This document shows, piece after piece, positions 9,121-18,597 of a stretch of 64,000 nt of DNA (positions are counted from its first letter, which is position 1; each line of letters begins with the position of its first letter). Position numbers and translations under genes: made by a program. Origin of the DNA: Toxorhynchites rutilus septentrionalis. Lineage: Eukaryota > Arthropoda > Insecta > Diptera > Culicidae. The stretch is taken from positions 8,837,380 through 8,901,379 of the forward strand of contig NC_073746.1 in the NCBI RefSeq assembly GCF_029784135.1. The letters are read 5' to 3'. The notes under the pieces are model-generated. The model had not been told where the DNA came from. It did not search any database and worked only from the letters and a program-made list of their open reading frames with translations.

Positions 9121-10493
9121 GGGCTATCGCGGATAAACTATGATATAAACAACGAACAGTTTGAAGAATCTTCGGAAGACACTTCAACCCACTCTACAGA
9201 CGCTGGTGATAGTGATCTTATCAAAATCACAAAACTTCCACTAAAATATTTCAAAAACCAGATACTTCTAAAAATTGGACAACAAGAAGATAACGTATCT
9301 GAGCTGATTTTTCCAGGAGTCTATAGAACAACGATTCCACGGCCGGACTACAATCCTAGAACTCTTATAGCGATGTTTCAAGAATACATGCACCGTAGAA
9401 AAAAAAAACAGGTATATTGTGTCCAGAGAGCGTTATGACGCAATTACAAGAGATATATAAAAGTCATTTTTCACATAATAAACTTTTCAAGGTTGTATTA
9501 ACTATATCTATTCTACAGGACGTGCTAACTAACGAGGATCAAAACAGGATCATAGAAGAGACACATCAAAGAGTACATCGCGGGGCAAACGAGGACTATG
9601 CGGTAATCCTTAAAAACTACTAATATCCTCAAATTCGAAAAAAAATTCAGACATACATAAATCTCTGCTCCACTTGTCTAGATAACATGTACGAAAGAAA
9701 TCCATATAAAATAAAACTTTCTAGTTGACATTTCGATCTCTTCCCCCGATCTGTTTTTATCTGCCGTTGATAAACTATCTCGCTTTGCTATGCGGATAAA
9801 ATCAGCTATCAGGGATAAAATCGAGATCAATTAAAGACGTCAAACTTAGCCTCATTAAACTAATTTCAACATACGGTACCCCAAGAATGATTGTTTGCGA
9901 CAACGAAGTCGCTTTTAAATCAATTGAAGTTAGAGCATTACTACAAAGACTCGAAGTGGAAATGTATTTTACACCTTCCAATCACAGTGAAGTGAATGGA
10001 ATTGTGGAACGTTTCCATTCAACGCTCAGTGAGATTTTTCGCTTCTTCTTGAATGGCGTTAACGTTCCCTGTGGAACTTTTGCCGTCTCAACGTATTCAT
10101 TAACTAGCGTCGTTCACTAATACTTGGTTGAGATTTCTATGCCGAATAACACGCCTTGAATGTACTCTGGAGTGGCAAGCTCTAGAATACGCGTGATCAC
10201 AGTGCAAGTCGGAGGAAATTTCTTTGACGAAAAATCCCCCAACCAGAACGGGAATCGAACCCGAACACCCGGCATGATAGTGTGGGACGCTAACCACTCG
10301 GCCACGGGTGCAAGAGATTTTTCGCTGCATTCGACCAAAATATCCCGATTTAACTAGCAAAGAAATCTACAAAATATCTACGACACTATATAACGCAACA
10401 ATCCACAGTGCTACAAAATTAAATTACGGAATTAAAGATGGACAAGAGCGACCCCTTAATCTTGAAACAATTCTTGAGAATAGAAATCAAATA
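9121..10493 (+). pseudogene. gypsy-2 integrase, broken and split by a SINE
   Basis: After a variable linker, the zinc-binding domain is recognisable around 9540-9700 (HQRVHRGANEDYAV, then CSTC). Catalytic-core pieces follow: a degraded segment at 9750-9830 (AVDKLSRFA), then IVCDNEVAFKS with an aspartate and HSEVNGIVERFHSTL with the glutamate (9887-10043). A SINE sits at 10044-10313. After it the frame resumes as PKYPDLTSKEIYKISTTLYN and PLNLETILENRNQ up to the mariner insertion at 10494. At least four stops or frame breaks are visible. Confidence 0.78.
10044..10313 (-). mobile_element. tRNA-derived SINE (type B), copy 1
   Basis: On the minus strand it runs from a tRNA-like head (TGGCCGAGTGGTTAGCG as A box region, GGTTCGATTCCCG as B box) to a short GAAGAAG tail at 10044. 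The 13-bp duplication GAGATTTTTCGCT flanks it (10031-10043 and 10314-10326) and lies in gypsy-2 integrase. The head resembles tRNA-Ser or tRNA-Leu. Copies 2 and 3 are at 10543-10794 and 40867-41144. Confidence 0.9.
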
Positions 10494-10542
10494 CGAGGGT
10501 CACTATTTATATTTCGGGAATTGACAACATTGATGTCATGTG

Positions 10543-10794
10543 TGCTCCCTTGGCCGAGTGGTTAGCGTCATAACTAACATGCCGGGTGTTCGGGTTCGAT
10601 TCCCGTTCTGGTCGGGGGAATTTTTCGCCAAAGAAATTTCCTCCGACTTGCACTGTGATCACGCGTATTCTAGAGCTTGCCACTCAGAATGCATTCAAGG
10701 CGTGTTATTTGGCATAGAAATCTCAACTAAGTACTAATAAAAATGACGCAAGTAATACTACGTTAGTGCCATTGAAGAAGAAGAAGAAGAAGAA
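10543..10794 (+). mobile_element. tRNA-derived SINE (type B), copy 2, nested in mariner
   Basis: The head is CTTGGCCGAGTGGTTAGCG with the B box GGTTCGATTCCCG, and the tail is a GAA repeat ending at 10794. The 11-bp duplication GATGTCATGTG lies at 10532-10542 and 10795-10805. This is the innermost of three nested layers (gypsy-2, mariner, SINE). Confidence 0.9.
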
Positions 10795-10930
10795 GATGTC
10801 ATGTGAGTCCATCTGACGGTTCCATCGTAAAGTTTGACATTTTTGACGATATACGTACTCAGAACATTTTGTCATACGGACGCTATTTGTTTATTTTATA
10901 TTTAGTTGAAAGTTTGGTCTCGGCAAAAAA

Positions 10931-11403
10931 ATGGAACTGAATCGTGAACATTTTCGTGCGATGATTTTTTACGACTTTCGACGTGGATTATCACAACAAG
11001 AGTGTGTCAATCAACTTAATTTGACTTTTGGCGATGATGCTCCATCAACAACCACTGTATATTGCTGGTATAGTGAATTCAATCGTGGTCGTAGTTCGCT
11101 GTCCGACGAGTTTCGTGAAGGTCGTCCAAAATCGACATCGATGCTGTGCACGAAATGATTAAGCAAGATCGTCATGTAACCTATTGTGAGATTGAGGCAT
11201 CCCTAAGCATTAGTTCCACCAGCATATATGCGATTTTACATGAACACTTAGTTGTGCGAAAATTATGTTTACGTTGGATCCCACATAATTTGACAATCGC
11301 TCAAAAAAAGGCTCGTGTCGATTGGAATAAATGCTTTGAAAATTGGTTTAAGCGCATGCAAAAGTGTATCGATCATCGTGGCGAGTACTTTGAAAAACAA
11401 TAA
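10931..11403 (+). pseudogene. mariner transposase remnant lacking the catalytic core
   Basis: The N-terminus (MELNREHFRAMIFYDFRRGL, then CVNQLNLTFGDDAPS and VYCWYSEFNRGRSSLSDE) is the mariner helix-turn-helix DNA-binding domain. After a frame break near 11150 a second frame continues through the linker (LSISSTSIYAILHEHLVVRK, LTIAQKKARVDW). It then jumps directly to the C-terminal end (WFKRMQKCIDHRGEYFE). The three catalytic acidic residues are absent. A protein made from the first frame could at most bind terminal repeats, which is speculative. Confidence 0.85.
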
Positions 11404-11470
11404 AAATATATTCGCAGCTTAACTATTTGTTTTTGTTCCTATTCTTGAAATATAAATAGTGACCCTCGTA

Positions 11471-11760
11471 TTTGATGAAATAACTGAGAAATTAGAGGCT
11501 TATCAAAATAAAACTAATGAATAACAAAAAAAGAGTTGAAGAACCATCTCTAGTAGACAACGATATTGTTTATAAGAAGGTTCAAGGTATAAAAAAAGAA
11601 GAAACCAAAGTTCAAAAGGCAGAAGGTCAGACATAATCGAAGAAAAACATTTATCGATCATAGGAACATAAAATTACACAAATCAAAAATAAAACGGAAA
11701 AGAAAATTGTAAAACTTTTTTAAACAATCAAATCAATATGCACTTCTAACATGTGGTATT
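11471..11760 (+). pseudogene. gypsy-2 integrase C-terminal tail
   Basis: After the mariner the frame resumes with DEITEKLEAYQNKTNE, then SLVDNDIVYKKVQGIKKEET, a lysine-rich tail like that at the end of gypsy integrases. Stops follow before env. Assignment rests on position and on the VYKKVQG block. Confidence 0.6.
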
Positions 11761-11935
11761 ATCCTTTAATTTCAGAAATTCAAAATATGTTGGTTTTCAT
11801 TCATCAGCCTATTGGGTGTAACAAATTCATCCCAATTACACATACAAAATCTGTACGAAAATCCAATATTGATAACCACTGAGAAATTGTGCAGGGTGCA
11901 GACAGGGAATATTAAGATATATAGAAATATATTTA
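11761..11935 (+). pseudogene. gypsy-2 env, N-terminal remnant
   Basis: A short frame overlapping 11812-11935 reads through NPILITTEKLCRVQTGNIKI, placed after pol where a gypsy-type Env would start. It is cut by the Helitron at 11936 and has no intact start or signal peptide. The assignment is partly positional. Confidence 0.5.
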
Positions 11936-12613
11936 TCTATATATATAAAAATGGAGTGATGTCTGTCTGTCTGTCTGATTCTTATAGACTCGGAAACTAC
12001 TGAACCGATCGACATGAAAATTGGTATGTAGGGGTTTTTGGGGCCGGGGAAGGTTTTCGTGATATTTTGAGACCCCTCCCCCCTCTCTAAGGGGGGGGCT
12101 GCCATACAAATGAAACACACATTTCTGCATTACTCGGAAATTAACCAAGCAAACGAAACCAAAGTTGGCATGTGAAAGTTTTAGGGTGCAATAAATGTTT
12201 CTATGATGGTTAGACAGTCCTTCCCCCACTCAAAGAGGGGGCTGCCATACAAATGAAACACAAATTTCTGCATTACTCGAGAATTAATCAAGCAAATGAA
12301 ACCAAATTTGGCATGTGGAGGTTTTAGGATGCAATAAATGTTTCTATGGTGATAAGATACTCCTTCCCCGTCTCTTAGAGGGGGCTGCCATACAAATGAA
12401 ACACAATTTTTTGCATTACCCGAGAATTAATCAAGCAAATTAAACCAAATTAGGCATATGGAAACTTTAGGGTGCAATGAATGTTTCTATGGTGGTTAGA
12501 TACCCCTCCCCCCTCTCTTAGGGGTGGCTGCCATACAAATAAAACTCAAATTTCTGCATTACTCGAGAATTAATCAAGTAAATGGGCGGGACAAAGTTTG
12601 CCGGGTTAGCTAG
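11936..12613 (+). mobile_element. non-autonomous Helitron, copy 1
   Basis: It begins TCTATATATATAAAAATGG and ends GCCGGGTTAGCTAG, inserted between A and T with no target duplication, the Helitron signature (5' TC, 3' CTAG). Internally it has four tandem-like blocks of about 115-120 bp, each with a GGGGGCTGCCATACAAATGA-type segment and a CTCGAGAATTAATCAAGC-type segment. No Rep/helicase frame is seen. Copy 2 at 39167-39843 is nearly the same length and closely similar. Confidence 0.88.
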
Positions 12614-12960
12614 TATAATATATATTAAGAAATAGAACAAACTGTCAATTTATTAACGAGCTTATCATACACAAAAATTGAAGCAAAAAATCCATTAACA
12701 AATATTATAAAATATAGGATAAAAAAATTGTACACAAATTTCTATCACATCAAACCGTAGAGTCATAGCGGACAGAAACGAAGGGACAGCTTAGGATATG
12801 GGTGGAAGTGGATCGCAGGATCGCCGGACGCACAGGATTTGCGGATAATTAACTCAACAATGAACGACCTGATTGAACAAAACAACCAGCAATATCAAGT
12901 TCATTGCTTCGACAACTCGCAAGCAGATCGGTCGAACCTATATTTGATCCGATACAGGTG
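12614..12960 (+). pseudogene. gypsy-2 env, central remnant
   Basis: Between the Helitron and the LINE, a broken frame contains GWKWIAGSPDAQDLRIIN followed by NNQQYQV (about 12797-12900). This matches the conserved block downstream of the cleavage site in the F-like Env of errantivirus-type gypsy elements (family knowledge). Stops upstream show it is dead. Confidence 0.72.
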
Positions 12961-13411
12961 TTTTTTTTACATCCGTTTCTAGTGTGTAATTTTTCATCTG
13001 GTGCGCTGCGAGCGAGTAAAGCTCATAAAAAGTGGTGCGCTATCGAGAGAATCCGGCAGCAAGTCACATCATCACACACGCTACACAGCAGCGGGGCAAG
13101 TAGAAGTTTATTTTCCTCTTACCTCTTCCATCATTCTGTATAGCTTCTGTGCTCGATTTATACCATTATTTAACTTTGTGTTTCCATATCGACAAGCGTT
13201 GGCATTAGGGGTGTTCATTTCTTACATCACCGTTGAACTTTAATTGGAACTTTTTTCATTTCCAAATTACACATAATAACAAAAATTGAAATAAATAAAA
13301 TTTTCAACAATAACTAATATAGAAATATAATTTCTTTTACTAATTTATATTTTCCAAATTATCATATTCTGTTCATATCGAACAGTTGTCTACTTCTTCG
13401 TTTTTATTTAT

Positions 13412-14776
13412 ATGGCAGAGGGCGGGGAGGATCCCCCATCCACACCAAAGAATATATCAGATAATGAACCTCCTCCTGAAGAGCAGGAGGATGAAACAGA
13501 AGATGAGGAGGAAAATTCTGTATACGAGATAGAAAGCTCTGAAGATGAGGAAAAAGACGAGAAGCAGGATTTTCGTCTAAAAGAATACCCTGATGGCGCC
13601 AAAGGCCCATTTATCGTATACTTTAGACGAAAATCCAAACCTCTTAACGTCATTCGCATCTCAAAAGAGTTGACACAGAAATTTTCCGAAGTTACCGAGA
13701 TTACTCGGATGGGGCCAGACAAATTACGAGTTGTCGTCTCCAGTAGAACCCAAGCGAATGAAATAACGCGCTGTGATCTCTTTGCGATCGAGTATCGCGT
13801 ATACGTACCCTGTTGCAACGTTGAAATAGACGGTGTAATAAACGAAAAGGGTTTGACTCGAAAAGAGATACTCGATGGTGTCGGTCGCTTCAAGAACTCC
13901 TCACTCAAAAGTGTGAAGATTCTTGCATGCGATCGACTGAAATCTGTGTCACTTAAAAATGACAAAAGAGTTCTCAATCGGACAAACTCTTTTCGTGTGA
14001 CATTTGAGGGTTCCGCCCTTCCAAACTACGTTGCAATAGGTGCACTTCGTTTACCTGTTCGGTTGTTTGTACCCCGGGTAATGAAATGCAACAAATGTAT
14101 GCAACTCGGTCACACGGCCGCCTATTGTTGCAATAAACAACGTTGCGCAGATTGTGGAGAGAGCCCTTGCCCGAAAGAGCGCAAGTGTCTTCATTGCGGC
14201 GGGACTCCTCATGATCTTACTCAATGCCCGGGGGAAAAAATCAAGCGTTCCTTAAAAGAACGTTCCAAGCGGACTTATGCAGAAATGCTTAAGAGTTCCG
14301 TTCCAACTCAGGACAATCCCTACTCCATTCTGCAGAACGACGAGCCTGTTGCTGACGCTCCCAATGCAGGAAGTTCTGGTACATCGCAGGGTGCCATCAG
14401 GAAAAGAAAAATTACCTCTTTTCCATCACTCCCCAGAAAGAAAACCGAAACTTCCCAAGTTGGAATGAAAACTCGAATCGAACGTGCTGAGAATAGACCG
14501 AAGCAAGTACCTCCTGGTTTAAGCGGTTCTTCTACGCACCAGGGGTCCTCAGCACTTCCCGGAGCAGCACCCAACACGTCTGCTCCTTTTTCGCGGTTGA
14601 GGCAACAGCCACAATCTGGCTTGCTTGCGCTTTCTGACCTGGTGGACAACATTTTAAATGCTTTAAATATAAATGACCCTCTTAAAAGCATAGTATTATG
14701 TTTGCTTCCGATTGTGAGAACATTTTTGAAAGAAAAATGTGGTTTTTTAGCAGCGTTCATTTCCCTCGATGCCTGA
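13412..14776 (+). CDS. LINE ORF1, Gag-like RNA-binding protein
   Basis: 454 codons, uninterrupted. The N-terminus is very acidic (Glu/Asp-rich, residues about 10-50). A central globular domain follows, then zinc knuckles: CNKCMQLGHTAAYC (about residues 226-239), a Cys cluster CADCGESPCPKERKC and CLHCGGTPHDLTQC (about 262-275). A Ser/Pro/Gln-rich linker and a hydrophobic C-terminus (SIVLCLLPIVRTFL) complete it. ORF1 proteins of this group bind element RNA and form the RNP. The stop overlaps the ORF2 start by 8 bases (ATGCCTGA), suggesting coupled reinitiation. It is intact although the rest of the element is broken. Confidence 0.9.
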   Translation: MAEGGEDPPSTPKNISDNEPPPEEQEDETEDEEENSVYEIESSEDEEKDEKQDFRLKEYPDGAKGPFIVYFRRKSKPLNVIRISKELTQKFSEVTEITRMGPDKLRVVVSSRTQANEITRCDLFAIEYRVYVPCCNVEIDGVINEKGLTRKEILDGVGRFKNSSLKSVKILACDRLKSVSLKNDKRVLNRTNSFRVTFEGSALPNYVAIGALRLPVRLFVPRVMKCNKCMQLGHTAAYCCNKQRCADCGESPCPKERKCLHCGGTPHDLTQCPGEKIKRSLKERSKRTYAEMLKSSVPTQDNPYSILQNDEPVADAPNAGSSGTSQGAIRKRKITSFPSLPRKKTETSQVGMKTRIERAENRPKQVPPGLSGSSTHQGSSALPGAAPNTSAPFSRLRQQPQSGLLALSDLVDNILNALNINDPLKSIVLCLLPIVRTFLKEKCGFLAAFISLDA

Positions 14777-16679
14777 TTCAGTGCTAGAGGTCAAGGATTT
14801 GACCACTGTAATACAGTGGAATTGCAGAAGCATCATTCCTAAACTAGATCAGTTTAAATTTTTAGTTCACAGCTCTAACTGTGATGTATTTTCTCTCTGT
14901 GAAACATGGCTTTCTTCAGCCGACGAGCTGAATTTCCACGATTTCAACATTATTCGCCTCGATCGAAATGACTCGTTTGGTGGCGTACTATTGGGGATTA
15001 AAAAATGTCACTCCTTCTATAGAGTCACTCTCCCATCGATGACAGGCATTGAAGTTGTTGCTTGCCAGACACAAATCAATGGCAAAGACCTCTGCATTGC
15101 TTCGATATATATCCCTACCAGAACTACGGTAGAACTACGCCATCAGTTCTTTGATACTATCGAGGCAATGCCGGAGCCGCGGTTAATCTTAGGTGATTTC
15201 AACTCCCATGGAACAGCATGGGGATCACTCTACGATGACAACCGTGCCACTTTGATTTATGATCTGTGCGACAACTTCAAATTGACAGTTTTGAATACTG
15301 GGGAAGCAACTAGAATAGCCAACCCTTCTGCACGGGCAAGCATGCTAGACACATCTCTATGCTCTTCTTCGTTATCCCTGGATTGCATGTGGAAGGTAAT
15401 CCAAGATCCCCACGGTAGTGATCACCTACCAATAATTTTATCGATCGCTAATGAATCAAGCTCTCGTGAGTCAGTCAATATTTCGTATGAGCTCACGAAG
15501 AATATTGACTGGAGAACATTTGCGGAAATAATATCTGAAGCAATTGTTTCAATGCATGAACTTCCTCCACTCGAAGAGTATAACTTTATATCGTGTTTGA
15601 TTTACAAAAGCGCACTTCAAGCTCAAAAGAAACGTGTACCGGCTACCACTTTCCGACGTCGTCCTCCATCACTTTGGTGGGACAGGGAGTGTTCAAAGGT
15701 CTACCTTGAAAAATCATCCGCTTTCAAAAAATTCAGGAAAACTGGATTAGTGGAATGGTTGCTAAAGTACCAAGCTCTAGAAGCCAAACTAAAAGGTTTG
15801 ATTAAAGCAAAAGAGCGTGGATATTGGCGGAAGTTCGTCAATGGTTTGTCAAGGGAGACCGCTATGAGCACTCTTTGGAATACGGCTAGGAAAATGCGTG
15901 GCTGGAACCATACACATGAAAGTGAGGAATACTCTGACCGTTGGATTTTTAACTTTGCAAGGAAGGTTTGCCCCGACACCGTTCCTGCACAAAACGTCGT
16001 ACGCGACATTCCACTTCAAAGCGATTATGAGAATTTTTCGGTGGTGGAATTCTCAATTGCTCTCCTCTCATGTAACAATTCAGCTCCGGGGTCGGACAAG
16101 ATTAAATTCAACTTGTTGAAGAATCTTCCCGACTTGGCAAAACAGCGTTTTCTGAACTTGTTCAACAAGTTTCTGGAGCTGAATATTGTCCCGCATGACT
16201 GGAGACAAGTGAGAGTGATAGCCATACGAAAACCCAATAAGCCGGCTTGCGATCACAACTCGTATAGGCCGATTGCAATGTTATCCTGTATTCGCAAATT
16301 GTTAGAGAAAATGATTCTACTTCGTTTGGACAAGTGGGTCGAAACGAACAATTTGCTGTCAAATACGCAGTTTGGCTTCCGCCGAGGTAAAGGGACAAAT
16401 GATTGTCTCGCGCTGCTATCTTCTGAAATCCAAATCGCATTTGCTCGCAAAGAACAAATGGCTTCCGTTTTTCTCGATATCAAAGGGGCATTTGATTCAG
16501 TTTCCATGGAAATTCTCTCAGAGAAGCTTCATAATCGTGGACTTTCACCAATTCTCAACAATTTCCTGTACAATTTACTGTCAGAAAAGCACATGATTTT
16601 CTCTCATGGCAGCTCGAAATCTCGAAATCGAAATGAGACAACTTGCAGACGATGGAGTTATTTCCATCACGGGTACTAA
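14769..16679 (+). pseudogene. LINE ORF2 part 1: endonuclease and RT
   Basis: Residues 1-225 form an AP-type endonuclease, with QWNCRSI, CETWL, LILGDFNSHGTAWGS and GSDHLPI carrying the catalytic N, E, D/N and SDH residues. RT motifs follow: APGSDKIKF, SYRPIAML, TQFGFRRGKGTNDCL and ASVFLDIKGAFDSV (first catalytic aspartate). After NFLYNLLSEKHMIFSHGSS the frame is wrong: the PQGS-containing segment that normally leads to the xADD box is deleted, and translation ends in nonsense at 16679. The product would nick and reverse-transcribe at the target, but this copy cannot. Confidence 0.9.
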
Positions 16680-16926
16680 TCCCGTCGTTCTGCAAAAGTC
16701 GTTGCAAGATACCCTGAACAATCTGTTCACGTGGGCCCTCAAGCTGGGTATTGAATTCTCTACGGAGAAAACTGAAATGGTCGTTTTTTCTAGGAAGCAC
16801 GAACCCGCCCAATTCCAGCTTCACCTATCCGGCAAAACGATCAAGCACTCGATGTTTTTCAAATACCTTGGAGTATATTTTGACTCTAAATGTACCTGGG
16901 GGAGACACATTGCGTATTTGAAATAG
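16606..16926 (+). pseudogene. LINE ORF2 part 2: RT catalytic box and thumb
   Basis: In a different frame from part 1, starting near EMRQLADDGVISITGTN. LADD is the catalytic box, with leucine where tyrosine is usual. WALKLGIEFSTEKTEMVVFS and FKYLGVYFDSKCTWGRHI follow, the usual LINE thumb blocks. It ends at a stop at 16926. Confidence 0.87.
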
Positions 16927-17028
16927 AAATGCCAGCAAAGAATCAATTTTCTCCAAACAATAACCGGAACATGGTGGGGTGCCCATCCAGGAGACCTCAT
17001 TCAGTTGTACAAAACAACGATATAGTCA

Positions 17029-17964
17029 GTGTTAGAATATGGCAGTTTTTGCTTCCGATCAGCTGCCAGGATTCATATTCTCAAGCTGGAGAGGATACAA
17101 TATCGTTGCTTGCGTATAGCCATGGGGTGTTTGCATTCGACACATACGATGAGTCTCGAAGTTTTGGCAGGAGTACCCCCGCTTACTCTTCGGTTCACAG
17201 AATTATCCTACAGATTTCTCATCCGTTGCAAGAACATGAATCCATTGGTGATTGATAACTTCGAAAATCTACTCCAACTGACTCCTCAGTCAAGTTTTAT
17301 GTCTCTATACCATGAGTACCTTACCCACGACGTGCACCCTTCACCAGGCATCTCCAACCAAGTTTGCTTCCCATACTTTTGCAATTCCTCTGTCATTTTT
17401 GATCTGTCCATGCGACAAAAAATCCATGGAATCCCAGACCACCTACGCTCCGATTCTATGCCGCCGATATTTTCGGCAGAATATGGGAAAGTTAGATCTG
17501 ATAAAATGTTCTTTACTGACGGTTCATTCATAAACGGGTCCACTGGCTTCGGCATCTTCAATGAAAATTCCAGTGCCTCTTTCAAACTCAAAGATCCTTG
17601 TTCCGTGTATGTCGCTGAACTGGGTGCGATATACTACGCTTTAGGGATCATTGAAACATTGCCCATCGACCATTATTTTATTTTTTCTGACAGTCTCAGC
17701 TCATTTGAGGCAATCCGCTCAATGAAGGTTGATAAACGCTCATCTTATTTCCTAACAAGAATAAGACAACTATTGAGTGTTTTGGTCGAAAAATTATTCA
17801 AGATTACCTTAGCATGGGTTCCCTCTCATTGTTCGATTCCGGGGAATGAGAAAGCGGACTCGCTAGCTAAGGTGGGCGCTTTAGAAGGCACACTTTTTGA
17901 AAGGCAAATTGCTTATAATGAATTTTTCCACATTCCTCGTCAGTATACGCTCGTAAGCTCGTAA
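17029..17964 (+). pseudogene. LINE ORF2 part 3: C-terminal RT region and RNase H
   Basis: LEYGSFCFRSAARIHILKLE and CLRIAMGCLHSTHT form the conserved region after RT. RNase H then has its four acidic residues visible: FFTDGSF, VAELGAIYYAL, FSDSLSSFEAI and GNEKADSLAK. The frame ends at SS-stop where the related copy at 61396-62373 goes on for about 140 more residues, so the C-terminus is missing. A short frame break separates it from part 2. Confidence 0.88.
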
Positions 17965-18460
17965 TTTACAGATAAATGCGTTGTTTCTCTGATTTTCGGT
18001 AGAGAAACAGAATGTATTTCTGAGACACAAAATAGAACTCTACAAAACCTAATTTCTGAAAACAATCTTCTCATTCGCAACGCAAATAATCAAACTTTAA
18101 TATCAATAGATAATCGAACTTTGTAAGGAAATTTTCTGAGCAACTTCGACAACTGCAGAATATTCTTCAACGAGGAAAAATTCCACAGCAGTGAATATAC
18201 AGCCAAGCTAGGAATAATCCAAGGAGCAATGCATAATGTCAAAATACACTGGAAACTTCAGAAAATTTCTGATATCGTTCAAGTCAATAATCAAATAATC
18301 AGCAAAATGAATTTGACTTGAAACTTTGGGGAATTTTCGGGGGATTGTCAACAGTCTCCATGATTATCGTTGTTTATAGCAGTGTCATCATATTCCGGAC
18401 CTACAACCTTTGTTTTTGGATGAGAGCAGTAAAGCGTGATATAAAAACTCAACGAGATTC
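17965..18460 (+). pseudogene. gypsy-2 env, C-terminal remnant with membrane segment
   Basis: After the LINE the env frame resumes (NRTLQNLISENNLLIRN, then EYTAKLGIIQGAMHNVKIHW and KLQKISDIVQ). A hydrophobic segment follows (STVSMIIVVYSSVIIF) that would be the transmembrane anchor, with a short basic tail. Stops at about 18124 and 18319 break it. Position and membrane anchor support env. It is a decayed remnant. Confidence 0.7.
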
Positions 18461-18483
18461 CGAATAGGGACTTTCGGAAGTAG

Positions 18484-18597
18484 AAGGGGGGCAGTTACAA
18501 AAGAATCATCCACAATACTTATTGAACAACCCGATATCAACAATACAGCAACAACAAGCGATCGCTCCACGCCACACGAGGTGAACCAGGTGCAATC
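18484..18597 (+). repeat. gypsy-2 polypurine tract and start of 3' LTR
   Basis: AGAAGGGGGG followed by CAGTTAC sits just after env. Gypsy-type LTRs commonly begin AGTTA next to such a tract, so the LTR probably starts near 18493. About 100 bp later unrelated repeat sequence begins (18598). The rest of the LTR is not recognised. Confidence 0.5.

Larger units (their letters stand above)
10494..11468 (+). mobile_element. internally deleted mariner element carrying a SINE
   Basis: Terminal inverted repeats CGAGGGTCACTATTTATA are present at both ends, flanked by TA at 10492-10493 and 11469-11470. Without the SINE and its duplication it is about 712 bp, well under the usual 1.3 kb for mariner, because the catalytic part of the transposase gene is missing. 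It is inserted in gypsy-2 integrase, whose sequence resumes at 11471. Confidence 0.9.
12961..17964 (+). mobile_element. I-type LINE retrotransposon, nearly full length, 3' truncated
   Basis: A roughly 450-bp 5' region is followed by ORF1 with three zinc knuckles and ORF2 with AP endonuclease, RT and RNase H, the order of the I-type LINEs. It is inserted in gypsy-2 env. The 3' end stops inside the RNase H downstream region, without the C-terminal zinc motif, UTR and poly(A) seen in the related copy at 61403-62740. The right end has therefore been lost by deletion. Outer boundaries are approximate, and no target duplication could be read. Clade placement (I versus the related RNase H-bearing groups) is from domain content only. 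Confidence 0.85.
8698..18597 (+). mobile_element. Ty3/gypsy retrotransposon gypsy-2 with env, heavily interrupted
   Basis: Pieces of one plus-strand element appear in order: RT thumb and RNase H (8698-9120), integrase (about 9550-10493), integrase tail (11471-11760), env (about 11770-12960 and 17965-18460), a polypurine tract and an LTR start (18484-18597). The gaps are filled by a SINE, a mariner containing a SINE, a Helitron and an I-type LINE. An env gene after pol is typical of errantivirus-like gypsy elements. Gag, protease and most of RT should lie left of the window, beyond gypsy-1. Many stops and frameshifts make it the most decayed large element here. Confidence 0.82.

Noticed and set aside
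10543..10620. Functional tRNA gene (GGCCGAGTGGTTAG and GGTTCGATTCC boxes)
   Set aside because: No cloverleaf acceptor stem closes, the sequence continues into a conserved body with a GAA tail, and duplications flank the whole unit, so it is a SINE head. The same applies at 10,240-10,313 and 40,867-40,950.
11936..12613. CRISPR-like array from the regularly spaced blocks of about 115 bp
   Set aside because: The blocks are long and diverged, without spacers of constant length; they are internal repeats of a Helitron in a eukaryotic genome.
13408..13977. 189-codon minus-strand frame opposite LINE ORF1
   Set aside because: A shadow of ORF1, with no domain of its own.
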